Source: an uncultured Treponema sp.
GTDB taxonomy: Bacteria; Spirochaetota; Spirochaetia; Treponematales; Treponemataceae
Assembly (NCBI GenBank): GCA_947170195.1
Contig: CAMVSS010000004.1
Span: 1-41,769 of the forward strand
Direction: 5' to 3'
DNA: 41,769 nucleotides
The notes beneath the pieces were generated by a model. That model made no database searches, was not told where the DNA came from, and was given only the letters and a program-made list of their open reading frames with translations. A program made the translations under genes and the position numbers. Every line of letters starts with the position of its first letter. Position 1 is the stretch's first letter. Positions 7,260 to 15,916 of this stretch are shown here, in pieces.

Positions 7260-9584
7260 CTATTTTGCGAAAAAAGCTTCGATTCCGCTCAAGAGGGCTT
7301 CCGCGCGAGCCTCAAGATTTTTGGTGGAGGTGTCAGTGTGCTGATTTCCAAGCTCAATATCCACGGTCGGAATTGTGCTGAAAGAAGTCTGGGTCAAATC
7401 AGTGTCGAGCTTTCCGTCCGCATAAATCGGCAAATCCGCGCTCCTCAAAGCCGCGACCAGCAGCTCTCCGAGCCTCGTGCTTTCAGCGCAATGTTTTTCC
7501 ACATTCTTAAGCTTTCTCAAACCATCAGGGATGCCGCAATAAAAGCAGCCTTTGTCGAATTTTTGTCTGTCTCCGTCAAAATGAATCGAGATATGGATGT
7601 CGGCATAGTTGTTGCAAATCACCGTGCGCGCGATGTTATCGAGCTGAACATCAGCGGAATCACGAATCATCAGCACATCATATCCTTTTTCGAGCAGCTT
7701 GGATTTTAAGATATGAGCTGTCCGAAGATTCACTTCAGCCTCCGTTTTTCCATCTGAAAAAATCATTCCGTCGCTGACAGCAATCGATTCGACTGCGCCC
7801 AAAGGATTTGTCCCTCCGGTAAGCTTAGGCGATCTGTCGGGATGCGAGAAAGTCTTTTCGGATTTGCCGCCAGCCGTACCGTGACCTGCATTCAGCGCGA
7901 CCGTGATGTTTTTTTGCTTTTGCTTTGCAGAATAAAAAACTGCCGAACCGCTGTTGATTTTTGAGAATTCCGCAAACTGCCAGCTCTTGTTAAAGCTGAT
8001 TTTTCGCTTGAAAGAAGCCTCGTCCGCGGTCAGGACAAAACTTTTTGCCTGCGTCAGATTCTCAAGCCATGTCAGACCATTTTTTCTATATACGTCGAGC
8101 GTGTTCACATTTACGGAACAAGCGTCTATTACAGCGGCCTTGCTTTCCTCGCTGTTTTTGTCAAATTTCTGCGGATAATAAGAGCCGAGCGCGCTGATGA
8201 CATAGTTTTTCCCGTTTTCCGAGCCAAGATACATCATCACATGACCGGGAAATCCCAGCACATCGCCGGGAGAGCAGGATGCGAGCACATTTTTTTTCTG
8301 GGCGACGGATTTTTTTGTAAGCTCCTCGGTCTTTCCCGAAACGGAGAGCTGCCCCCGGCTGTTTCTTGGCAGCATGAATCCGAAGCACCTGAATATATCT
8401 TTCAGATATTCTGAGCAATCCCGCGCGCTTTCCATTCCTCCCCAGCCGTAGCGGATTCCCAGCGGCTTAAAGGCAAGGTTCAGCACATTTGCTTCGGTGT
8501 AGTCCAAAAGTCCGCGCGCGCAGCAACCGGCCGGAAACGAAGCGTAGGCTATTCCGAGAGATTCGTCCGCTTTTTTGTAGGGAATCTCAACGAGGTAGCT
8601 CGCATAAGGGATTCGCGGAGAAAAGGAATCTGAAAATTTCGGGTCGTCCCAGTCCGCGGTGTGGAGATACGTTCCCATGAAAAATTCAGGGAGTGTCTTT
8701 TCTTCCTCAGGGATTTTTCCGACCGCATACTCATCGGAAAGAACCAGCCTGTCCACAGTCACCGTAACGAATGACGATGACGGCTGATTTGTGTAATCGA
8801 AATACCTCTGGAATTCTTTTTCCGTGCAGAACGCCACATCCTCGCGGTGGATCCAGCCGGTACAAAAACTGGACTGCACGAAGAACCATTTTTTGTCGGA
8901 ACTTTCCCAAAGCACCAGGACAGGCTCGTTCATCAGGATGCCTGAATTCTGGGCTATGTCGTCGTACCAAAAATCCTGATCGTCGCTGTAAAAATTGTCC
9001 GAGGGAACAAGCCTTATGTTTGCCCTTCGCACGCAAACCGCCTTTCTGACAGGAAAATCACGCAGCTCGGTTTTGTCAGAGCGCGTCGCATTGAGGAAAT
9101 AAGCGGAGCTTCCCAGCTCATTGTAATTCATCAGCTTGTAGAACTTCTGCCAATCAGCCTTTGTCAGCTGGCGGATCTCGCCGTCTTTTTTTTCGTACCA
9201 CGGGTGCCCCGGAGAATACCGCTGCATCGTATACCGAATGTCCTCGTTTGTGATAAAAGAATCAGCCGCACGCAAATCGGTCAGGGCGTAAAGGGATTTT
9301 CCGATGCCGGAATAAACGTGATCAAGCATCAGGTCGTTCCAGACCGAAATCTGCTTTTTTGACATCTTGATCTCATAAGGCTTTTTCGAGCGCAAAATCC
9401 AATAAGATGCGTCCAGCATTTTCTCCGAAACATCGGGAGCAAGCCTGACAATCTTTTTGTCGGAAATTTCGTCGTCCTCGACATCGATCTCCGAACTTCT
9501 TTTTACGGAAGCGCAGGAAAAGAGAACGGCTATGAGCTGTGCAGAAAAAACAAATTTAATAAAACGGTGGTGATTTTTTTTCAT
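7260..9584 (-). CDS. Lipoprotein with NlpC/P60 endopeptidase and N-acetylmuramoyl-L-alanine amidase domains
   Basis: A 774-residue predicted lipoprotein: signal peptide with lipobox ending LFSC24. The region about 180-260 looks like an SH3-type wall-binding domain (GWIHREDV), followed by a second beta-rich segment. An NlpC/P60 domain covers about 360-490, with catalytic Cys in ESARDCSEYL (C390) and His in PGHVMMYLG (H448). A zinc Amidase_3 domain covers about 560-774: NAGHG (H568), TEAEVNL (E617), ISIHFD (H668) and catalytic Glu in TVDIELGNQHT (E744). All key residues of both enzymes are present, so one exported protein could cut both the peptide crosslink or stem (NlpC/P60) and the sugar-peptide bond (amidase). 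Start choice is uncertain because no strong ribosome-binding site precedes it. It follows the acyl-CoA ligase gene by about 100 bases. Confidence 0.9.
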   Translation of the reverse strand: MKKNHHRFIKFVFSAQLIAVLFSCASVKRSSEIDVEDDEISDKKIVRLAPDVSEKMLDASYWILRSKKPYEIKMSKKQISVWNDLMLDHVYSGIGKSLYALTDLRAADSFITNEDIRYTMQRYSPGHPWYEKKDGEIRQLTKADWQKFYKLMNYNELGSSAYFLNATRSDKTELRDFPVRKAVCVRRANIRLVPSDNFYSDDQDFWYDDIAQNSGILMNEPVLVLWESSDKKWFFVQSSFCTGWIHREDVAFCTEKEFQRYFDYTNQPSSSFVTVTVDRLVLSDEYAVGKIPEEEKTLPEFFMGTYLHTADWDDPKFSDSFSPRIPYASYLVEIPYKKADESLGIAYASFPAGCCARGLLDYTEANVLNLAFKPLGIRYGWGGMESARDCSEYLKDIFRCFGFMLPRNSRGQLSVSGKTEELTKKSVAQKKNVLASCSPGDVLGFPGHVMMYLGSENGKNYVISALGSYYPQKFDKNSEESKAAVIDACSVNVNTLDVYRKNGLTWLENLTQAKSFVLTADEASFKRKISFNKSWQFAEFSKINSGSAVFYSAKQKQKNITVALNAGHGTAGGKSEKTFSHPDRSPKLTGGTNPLGAVESIAVSDGMIFSDGKTEAEVNLRTAHILKSKLLEKGYDVLMIRDSADVQLDNIARTVICNNYADIHISIHFDGDRQKFDKGCFYCGIPDGLRKLKNVEKHCAESTRLGELLVAALRSADLPIYADGKLDTDLTQTSFSTIPTVDIELGNQHTDTSTKNLEARAEALLSGIEAFFAK

Positions 9585-9645
9585 GAAAAAATTCGCGAAG
9601 ACTTATTCGGAAAGAGATTTTTTAAGCGGATTTATGAGTCACGGA

Positions 9646-9674
9646 ACCCAACGCCGCATTCAACGGCATCGGGC
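9646..9674 (-). other. Stable stem-loop in the leader of the amidase gene
   Basis: On the minus strand GCCCGATGCCG pairs over 11 positions (some G-U) with CGGCGTTGGGT around loop TTGAATG. No T run follows, so it is not a simple terminator. It lies between the stop of the acyl-CoA ligase gene and the start of the amidase gene and could protect an mRNA end or attenuate read-through; function unknown. Confidence 0.4.
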
Positions 9675-9686
9675 CCCGGATTTATC

Positions 9687-11423
9687 TCATTTTTTGTATG
9701 TTCGCTTTACTTTTTTTGTCGTCGTCATTTCCAAAGGTTTTTCAAGGATTGTGATTTTCTTGATTCTGGCGTAAGGCTGAAGCTGCCGGTTCACCCGGTC
9801 AACATGCAGTTTCATCAGCAGGAATACATCGCTGTCCTGAGAATGTCCTTCGCGCTCAATGCCGAGCTGTTTGAACACATCGTCGCTCGGATAAATCAAA
9901 GCCTCGATCTCTTCATTTTTGCTTGCCGCATTCTCGACGAAAGCCTGAACCGTAATCTGTTCGATGTCCGTCACTAGCTGGAACAAGTTTTCGATTTCTT
10001 CCGGATATACGTTCTTTCCGCCGTTGGTAACGATCATGTTCTTGGCGCGACCGCTGAGCATCAGGTAGCCGTCGCTGTCAATCCATCCGAGGTCACCTGT
10101 CTTGAAGAAACCGTCCTCTGTAAATGATTTTGCGGTCTCCTCCGGCATTTCATAATATCCCTTGAATACCATCGGACCTTTTACGGCAACCTCACCAACG
10201 CCGTCCTTTTCCGCGTCGATAATCTTCATCTCCATGTGAGGGAAGAAATACTGTCCGACGCTCTGAATCTTAAAGTGCTCCACCGGATTGAGCGCGATGA
10301 TTGGGCTGGTCTCCGTAAGTCCATATCCCTGAACGAAGTCAATTCCCATTTCGTTGTAGATTTTGAATACGCTGTCAGCGAGCGGGCCGCCGCCACAGAT
10401 TGCAATTCTGAGCGAGTAGATGTTTGCCTGCTCCAGAACCGTCTTGAACAGCTTTTTTCCGATGTTGATTTTAAAGAATTTTTTGCAAAGGTAAGAGATT
10501 GTGAGCATAACATGAATCGCCGCATTCACGAGCACGCCCTTTGATTTGATGCCCTTCATTATTCCGGCAAGCAGCTTGTTGAACAAAAGCGGAACGCCGA
10601 GAAGCATCGTTATCTGACCTTCTTTCAGCTCTTTCATCAGCCTTGAGACCGCCATGCTCTTTCCGTAGACGATTTCCGCACCGACAGAAAGCGCTTCGAT
10701 CATAACAGCCTGCATCGTATATGCGTGGTGGATCGGAAGCAAGGCATAGAAAACATCGGTTTCGTAAAGGCGCATTCTCGTCTGCGCGATATAGCAGTCT
10801 GAAACCAGATTTTTATGAGTGAGCATTACTCCCTTAGGCTTTCCTGTTGTGCCGCTCGTAAACAAAATTGCGGCCAGATCGTTTTCCTCAGGCATATCCA
10901 GGATGCCACCCTCGCTTGAAAAGAGGTTGTATACGTACTGGTCAGGATATTTCGGGCTTAAAGAATAGGTCTTGAAATCAAAAGTCTTTTCCGAGAAGTG
11001 CGGATATTTTTCTTCATCGACGAACAGGAATTTTGGCTTTGCGGTGTTGAGAAGATTCTCAACCTCTGAGTCGTGCAGTGCGTAATCGATCGGACAGATT
11101 ACAGCTCCTGTATACAGGGAAGCCAGAAAAACGATCGTCCATTCTGGAGCGTTTTTACCTGACACGGCGATTCTGTCGCCTTTTTTGACTCCGTTTCCGC
11201 TGAGCCAAGCCGCAAGCTTTAAAACCCTGCGCTCCGTCTGGGCATAAGTCATCGTATTTTTGCTTCCGTCCGGTCCCTCAAAATCGGTAAGACAAGGACG
11301 GCTTCCGAATCGTTTTACAGAGATAGAGAACATTTCCGGCAAGGTCGGCCATTCACCGGCAAAATCCTTGCCCCTGAACTCATCAAGAAATTTCCACGGA
11401 ATATAATTCAAATAGTCTTTCAT
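9687..11423 (-). CDS. AMP-forming acyl-CoA ligase (long-chain fatty acid type)
   Basis: Activates a carboxylic acid with ATP to an acyl adenylate and transfers it to CoA (or another thiol). The 578-residue chain shows the ANL superfamily motifs in order: P-loop TSGTTGKPKG (189-198), the HHAYTM region near 232, GYGLTETSP near 370, KTGDLGW (Asp that binds ribose) and the hinge and C-terminal domain with NGGKNVYPEEIE. The last residues VKRTYKK contain the usual catalytic Lys region. It resembles bacterial long-chain ligases rather than the aryl ligase type of the gene at 28336. It is transcribed with its own promoter, divergently from the NlpC/P60 gene, and lies close to the acyl-chain cluster, which it may feed, although that link is inference from proximity only. 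The start is preceded by GGGG. Confidence 0.9.
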   Translation of the reverse strand: MKDYLNYIPWKFLDEFRGKDFAGEWPTLPEMFSISVKRFGSRPCLTDFEGPDGSKNTMTYAQTERRVLKLAAWLSGNGVKKGDRIAVSGKNAPEWTIVFLASLYTGAVICPIDYALHDSEVENLLNTAKPKFLFVDEEKYPHFSEKTFDFKTYSLSPKYPDQYVYNLFSSEGGILDMPEENDLAAILFTSGTTGKPKGVMLTHKNLVSDCYIAQTRMRLYETDVFYALLPIHHAYTMQAVMIEALSVGAEIVYGKSMAVSRLMKELKEGQITMLLGVPLLFNKLLAGIMKGIKSKGVLVNAAIHVMLTISYLCKKFFKINIGKKLFKTVLEQANIYSLRIAICGGGPLADSVFKIYNEMGIDFVQGYGLTETSPIIALNPVEHFKIQSVGQYFFPHMEMKIIDAEKDGVGEVAVKGPMVFKGYYEMPEETAKSFTEDGFFKTGDLGWIDSDGYLMLSGRAKNMIVTNGGKNVYPEEIENLFQLVTDIEQITVQAFVENAASKNEEIEALIYPSDDVFKQLGIEREGHSQDSDVFLLMKLHVDRVNRQLQPYARIKKITILEKPLEMTTTKKVKRTYKK

Positions 11424-11440
11424 AGATATGCCCCATTTTT

Positions 11441-11470
11441 AAAATACAGTTCTGATTAACACCCTGCCAA
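11441..11470 (-). promoter_or_regulatory. Promoter for the acyl-CoA ligase gene
   Basis: On the minus strand TTGGCA and TATTTT are 18 bases apart, with the -10 about 18 bases before the ATG at 11423 and a GGGG ribosome-binding site in between. Confidence 0.5.
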
Positions 11471-11647
11471 TCGTTTTATGAATCGGTCAGAGCTTTCTTA
11501 ATTATGACACATAAGTTTGCAGAACGCAAAGAGTCTTGATTCTGCTGCCGTCTGGTGCGAATCTACGGGTGGGAGCGTGCTACTCGACGAACGGGAGCAT
11601 TGCGAATATTACTTTACTCTCTTTAAAAAAATACCGATATTTAAGAT

Positions 11648-12796
11648 ATGGATAAAAATAAAACTTTTGTTTCGACTTTGTTTGCCATCGCAATTTTATT
11701 CATCGGAGCATTCGCTTTTGCAGAAGAAGTGTCGGTTTCAAGAAGCGAATCTGCCGTTATGCGTTCAAAACTGGTCGAATACAGCAAAAAATACATCGGT
11801 TCACCGTACGCATCAGGCGGAGTCGGTCCAAATTCCTTCGACTGCTCGGGATTCGTTTTTGCGGTCTCAAGGGAATCCATCAAAGTTCAGCTGCCGCGCA
11901 CCACACGTGCAATCTATTCTTTTTCTACCCCGATAAAAGATTCAGAGCGCGAGGCAGGAGATCTGGTTTTCTTCAAGACGACATCCAGCGGAAACATCTC
12001 GCACGTCGGCATTTACATCGGCAACAATCAGTTCATACACTGCGCGAGCGACGGCCCTAACACAGGCGTAATCGTTTCCTCGCTCAAAGAATCTTATTGG
12101 AAAGCTCACTACTATTGCTCGACACGCTTTTTGCCTGCATCAAAATCTGAGCTTCTGGCTGATAATTCAACAGGCTCAGCTGCGGAAAGTTCTTCTCAAA
12201 AAAAAAATGAATCGTCTGACTCTGCTTCAAAAAGCAGCGGGACGAGCGGCTCTTCCTCATCAAAAACAGCGTCAAATGACGCTCTCGGTGTCAGGATCCT
12301 GCGCCATTTTACGGTAGACGCAAGCGTCATGACCAACTGGAATTTCTACAGCACAAATGGAATCGGGTTGCAGTTCAGGGGCGGCTCTTCCATGGTCAAT
12401 CTGAGCTACAATTCCAAATATGTTCAGCCTGGAATCGGATCAATTTTGTGCTACGACACTCAGACACGGAACCTTCGGCTTCCTTTTGTTCTTTCGGTAT
12501 CTTTTCTGAACTATTTTCGAGTTTATGGCGGACCGGTTTTGTACGTAAAACATCCGCGCGACATAGACGATGATTCCCTGCTCAAACAGTCGATTTTTCC
12601 AGGAATTTTCGGAATTTCCGTTTCTTCTCCGTCAGCAATAATCAAAAAAGCAAGGGTTTGCGTCGTAACGGATCTCAACTACACTGTTTTTAAAAAATGG
12701 GACGGATCGGCGCTCTCTGCAAAAAAAAGCACGTCCACAGGACTTTTGCTTTCGACGGGCGTAAAAGTGACTCTTCCGTTCAATAATCTGTTTTAA
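11648..12796 (+). CDS. Exported NlpC/P60 hydrolase with a C-terminal beta-barrel-like domain
   Basis: Residues 1-25 are a signal peptide ending AFAFA. The NlpC/P60 domain (about 38-160) has the catalytic Cys in FDCSGF (C66), His in ISHVGIYIG (H119) and a third polar residue candidate in FIHCA (H131), so it should cut gamma-D-Glu-diamino acid bonds of peptidoglycan stems. A Ser-rich linker (about 165-210) leads to about 170 residues with alternating hydrophobic strands (GIGLQFRGG, NYFRVYGGPVLYV) ending in the aromatic residue of LPFNNLF, as outer-membrane barrel strands often do. That part is not a family I recognise, and membrane insertion is inference. No good Shine-Dalgarno sequence precedes the ATG, so translation may be leaderless or the start may differ. 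It is divergent from the ligase gene. Confidence 0.85.
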   Translation: MDKNKTFVSTLFAIAILFIGAFAFAEEVSVSRSESAVMRSKLVEYSKKYIGSPYASGGVGPNSFDCSGFVFAVSRESIKVQLPRTTRAIYSFSTPIKDSEREAGDLVFFKTTSSGNISHVGIYIGNNQFIHCASDGPNTGVIVSSLKESYWKAHYYCSTRFLPASKSELLADNSTGSAAESSSQKKNESSDSASKSSGTSGSSSSKTASNDALGVRILRHFTVDASVMTNWNFYSTNGIGLQFRGGSSMVNLSYNSKYVQPGIGSILCYDTQTRNLRLPFVLSVSFLNYFRVYGGPVLYVKHPRDIDDDSLLKQSIFPGIFGISVSSPSAIIKKARVCVVTDLNYTVFKKWDGSALSAKKSTSTGLLLSTGVKVTLPFNNLF

Positions 12797-12803
12797 AGAG
12801 CTG

Positions 12804-12830
12804 CCTCGAAAAACTGCATTTTTTTCGAGG
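12804..12830 (+). terminator. Stem-loop between the NlpC/P60 gene and the lipoprotein gene
   Basis: CCTCGAAAAA pairs perfectly with TTTTTCGAGG around loop CTGCATT, eight bases after the NlpC/P60 stop codon. The A/T-rich upper stem gives a terminator-like shape, but no long T run follows. A degenerate half copy (ACCTCGAAAAAC) occurs near 31410, so this may be a repeated element. Confidence 0.45.
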
Positions 12831-12849
12831 TTCCCTTATATGGAGAACC

Positions 12850-13521
12850 ATGTTGAAAAAAGGATTTTTCTCTCGGATTTTTAGGATTTCATCGGCTGCA
12901 TTTTTGCTTTCAGCCATCGCTTTCACATCCTGCTCACCGGCCGTAAACGTTCAGCAAAAGCCGAACGGAGATATTTTGGTCTCCTTCCGAACAGGATTTT
13001 CACAAATCGCCGCAAAGACTCTGCGCTCAATTTCAGGAGTCGCGGATTCAGACCCGATTTTCTACACGGAGGACATCGAGACAGCCCTCAAAAGCTTCAA
13101 AATCAGGGATGCCCGCGCAACAATTCCGTCTCCGACCGAAATCGCGGCCGAGGGAAACATTTCTTCCATCTCAGAAAACGAGCTTTCAAAATCAGGAATC
13201 TTGAAAAGCTCGAAAAATTCCCTTTCCCTCTCATTGGGACCGGATCAGTTCCGTGCGCTCTATGACATTCTCGACGAAACTTCGCAGGCTTATTTTGACA
13301 TGCTGATGATTCCGTCGCTCATAGGGGAAACGATGTCGCTCGAAGATTACAAAAAACTCGTCGCTTCGCTTTACGGAGCAACTTTCGCAAACGAGCTGCT
13401 CAACGGAACGCTCTCAATAAAATTGTCATCGCCGCTCGCAAAATCAAAAATCAGCGAAACAGTATCCGTCGGTGAAATTCTGACTCTTTCAGAAACCAAA
13501 ACGTGGAGCATTTCCTGGTAA
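12850..13521 (+). CDS. Predicted lipoprotein of unknown function
   Basis: A 223-residue protein with a typical export signal: positively charged start (MLKKGFFSRIFR), hydrophobic core and a lipobox ending in FTSC, so it is probably lipid-anchored in the periplasm or outer membrane. The mature part is mixed alpha/beta and rich in Ser, with no motif I recognise. The ribosome-binding site GGAGAA lies close before the ATG. It runs convergently with the MMPL exporter gene, ending 22 bases from that gene's stop. The position next to the exporter invites comparison with ApeN of proteobacterial clusters, which is also a lipoprotein, but orientation is opposite and I see no sequence similarity that supports this. 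Confidence 0.72.
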   Translation: MLKKGFFSRIFRISSAAFLLSAIAFTSCSPAVNVQQKPNGDILVSFRTGFSQIAAKTLRSISGVADSDPIFYTEDIETALKSFKIRDARATIPSPTEIAAEGNISSISENELSKSGILKSSKNSLSLSLGPDQFRALYDILDETSQAYFDMLMIPSLIGETMSLEDYKKLVASLYGATFANELLNGTLSIKLSSPLAKSKISETVSVGEILTLSETKTWSISW

Positions 13522-13543
13522 ACTACGGTTTCTGATCTGAACG

Positions 13544-15916
13544 CTACTTTTCGATTATCGTCAGCGCGCCCAAAACCGCCGTCACAAGCCCGACAAAAAC
13601 AGTAAGTCCAAGCATGTGCACCGGCGGGAACGAAGAAAGAGCCAAAGCCCCGAAAGAAAGGGCGGTCGTCACAAACGAAAGATAAATCGCGAAATCATTC
13701 AGGGCAGCTCTTTCCTTTGATTTCGCTCCCTCAACCTCGTATATGATATAATCAAGCCCAAGTCCAAACACCAAAATCAATGATGCTATCGGAAAAAAGC
13801 TCAGCGGAATCTTTGCAAGAAGAAGAGCCGCGACGCTCACGAGTGACACAAGGCACGGCACGAAAGCGATTTTTACCACGATCGCAGGTTTGTACAGCAA
13901 GAAAAGCATCCCCACAATTATGATGAACGCAACCAAAAGCAGCTTCAGCATATTCTTTGAAAGCAAATCGAGCTGCGCGGAGATGTCAGTCACCTTGTTT
14001 ACGAAATAAACGCCATCGGTCTTTGCGGCAAACTCCCTGAAAAATTCCGACTGATCGCCGCGGACGTGAAGAGGCATGACGCAGGTATAAAATTCTCCGT
14101 CAACATTTCCGATATAAATGCTCTTTACGGCGGCTTTCAAGCTTTGAGGAAGGTCGTCCATGCCAAAAAATCTGTTTTCTGACTCTTCAAAGCTTTTTTT
14201 GTATGCCGACGCAAAATCTTCAGGGAATCCCAGCAGCTCATATTGAGAATCAACGAGCGGAACAAGTTTTTTTAGCGAATCATAGCTTTTTTTCTGGGTG
14301 GCGGCGGACGGAACGAACTGAGTCACGGACAGGTAAGTTTCGAGCCGCTCATCCTGAATCGCAGAGTCCAGCATCTTGTCCAGATTCTCGTTTTTCCTAA
14401 GCAGCTCCTCTTCGCTCGCCGCTCTCAAAATAAAATACCAGCCGGAAGATCCCGTATTCAGCACGCTGGCTGAGATTTTCTCGTTCTCAAGCATTTTAGG
14501 GGTCATGGAATACAAAGTGCTGATATTGTTGTAGATTTTCAGTTCGCCGCGCTTTTCAAAAATCACCGCGAAAGAAAGAACGGCCAGAACGACCGGAATG
14601 ATTTTCTTCGTCTTTCGGAATTTTGCATCGATAAAACCGATTTTTTCTTTAAACAAAAGCTCTTTTCGATCCGCAGGCAGATTAAAAAGCGGGTAAAGAC
14701 AGATTACGCTCAGAAAAGAAGCCGCGAGTCCCGTAAAAAGGAACAGTCCGACCTGCTTCAAGAGTGGGAACGGCGAGACAAAAAGGCAGGCAAAGCAGAT
14801 TTCCGTGGACAAAAATCCCAGGCCGACACCCTTAAAAATATGATTTCTGACATCCGCGCCGTCCTTGAGAGCCGAATTGAACTTCCAGTTGATAAAAAAA
14901 TGAATCGAATAGTCGAGGCAGGTTCCTATCAGCGTGGTTCCGAAGACAAAGGTCAGCACATGTATTGAGCGGAAAAACAGCAGGACGGAAACGAAGCCCA
15001 TCGAGCACGAGAAAACAACGGCAAGTGCGGAAACCAGCGCAGGAAAAAGGCTCCTGAAAATCAGGAAGAAAGCCGCGACAATCAGAATCAGGCTGACTGT
15101 GGAGATTAACGAAATCTGAAACTGTGCGCTCGAAGAGTTGTCGTAGCTGTGGAAAGGCACTCCCGAAAAAATGAATTCGGAATCCGAGTCAGATTGTATT
15201 GCGGCGCATTCGCGGTAAAGGCTTTTTACTGTAGATTTTTTGTTCAGAAGACTTGCTCCCGACTGGGAAATTGTTCCGCGAATCAGCACGAACCATTTTC
15301 CATCTTTAAAGCAGGCAAGAACTCCGTCCTTCGGAGACATTGAAGTTGCGCTCAGCGCGCCGCTGCCCAAAAATCCGGTCAGTTCCTTTTCGGAAATCAA
15401 AAACGGGTCTTCGGAAAGCACAGAAAGATCAGCGATGTTGAACGCGCCAAAAATCCTGCCGAGGGAATCTTCCTGAAACATTTCTTCTCCGCCGTTCTCC
15501 AGAAGCTCGGTGGATTCAGAATCAAGGAGGTTGAATTTCCAATCGGAAATCCAGCGAGTAACTTCGTCTACAGACTCGTCAGAGACATAGAGGGAAAGCT
15601 CGTCGAAAAAATCTTTTCCGGAATCCTGCGATGTATAGAATGAATAAAGCTTTTCTGCATCGCGCTTCGCCTTATCAAAATCAGCATTCTGAACCAGGAG
15701 AGTCAGCGTGCGCCCGGTGCGTTCGGCAAAAATCGTGTCCGCGTCCTGAACTTCCGAAAGATCCGATGACGGGGGAAGGATATCGAAGAGGCTTGTGCTG
15801 AATTTTATGTTCGGTGAAAAAACAAGCGACAGCGCAAAAGAAAGAAGGATGCTCGCTGTAAAAGCGAGCCACAACAGAAGATTTTTTTTATTGTTCGGTG
15901 AAAAGAGCTTTTTCAT
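13544..15916 (-). CDS. MMPL/RND-type exporter of the aryl-polyene-like cluster (ApeM-like)
   Basis: A 790-residue membrane protein with the doubled RND/MMPL layout: one N-terminal segment (about 10-33), a large extracytoplasmic domain, a bundle of five or six segments (about 260-420), another anchor near 440-460, a second extracytoplasmic domain and a final bundle (about 640-790). A conserved FGTTLIGTCLDYSIHFF and its counterpart FGLGLDYIIYE, each with an Asp-Tyr pair, sit in the membrane parts as in predicted proton-driven exporters. It is about the length of the exporters that follow a LolA-like protein in aryl polyene clusters, where they are thought to move the finished lipid to the outer membrane. 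Its start lies 29 bases inside the upstream LolA-like gene, which indicates translational coupling. The cargo is inferred from context. Confidence 0.85.
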   Translation of the reverse strand: MKKLFSPNNKKNLLLWLAFTASILLSFALSLVFSPNIKFSTSLFDILPPSSDLSEVQDADTIFAERTGRTLTLLVQNADFDKAKRDAEKLYSFYTSQDSGKDFFDELSLYVSDESVDEVTRWISDWKFNLLDSESTELLENGGEEMFQEDSLGRIFGAFNIADLSVLSEDPFLISEKELTGFLGSGALSATSMSPKDGVLACFKDGKWFVLIRGTISQSGASLLNKKSTVKSLYRECAAIQSDSDSEFIFSGVPFHSYDNSSSAQFQISLISTVSLILIVAAFFLIFRSLFPALVSALAVVFSCSMGFVSVLLFFRSIHVLTFVFGTTLIGTCLDYSIHFFINWKFNSALKDGADVRNHIFKGVGLGFLSTEICFACLFVSPFPLLKQVGLFLFTGLAASFLSVICLYPLFNLPADRKELLFKEKIGFIDAKFRKTKKIIPVVLAVLSFAVIFEKRGELKIYNNISTLYSMTPKMLENEKISASVLNTGSSGWYFILRAASEEELLRKNENLDKMLDSAIQDERLETYLSVTQFVPSAATQKKSYDSLKKLVPLVDSQYELLGFPEDFASAYKKSFEESENRFFGMDDLPQSLKAAVKSIYIGNVDGEFYTCVMPLHVRGDQSEFFREFAAKTDGVYFVNKVTDISAQLDLLSKNMLKLLLVAFIIIVGMLFLLYKPAIVVKIAFVPCLVSLVSVAALLLAKIPLSFFPIASLILVFGLGLDYIIYEVEGAKSKERAALNDFAIYLSFVTTALSFGALALSSFPPVHMLGLTVFVGLVTAVLGALTIIEK

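Noticed and set aside
7200-7709. 169-residue plus-strand ORF
   Set aside because: It is antisense to the amidase domain whose catalytic residues are all present on the other strand.
11530-11610. Possible second copy of the spacer repeat near 4.2 kb
   Set aside because: Only a few short words such as GGTGCGAATC are shared, which is not enough for a repeat family.
12850-13521. Lipoprotein as an ApeN equivalent
   Set aside because: It is on the opposite strand, and no similarity to the aryl polyene lipoprotein family could be recognised.
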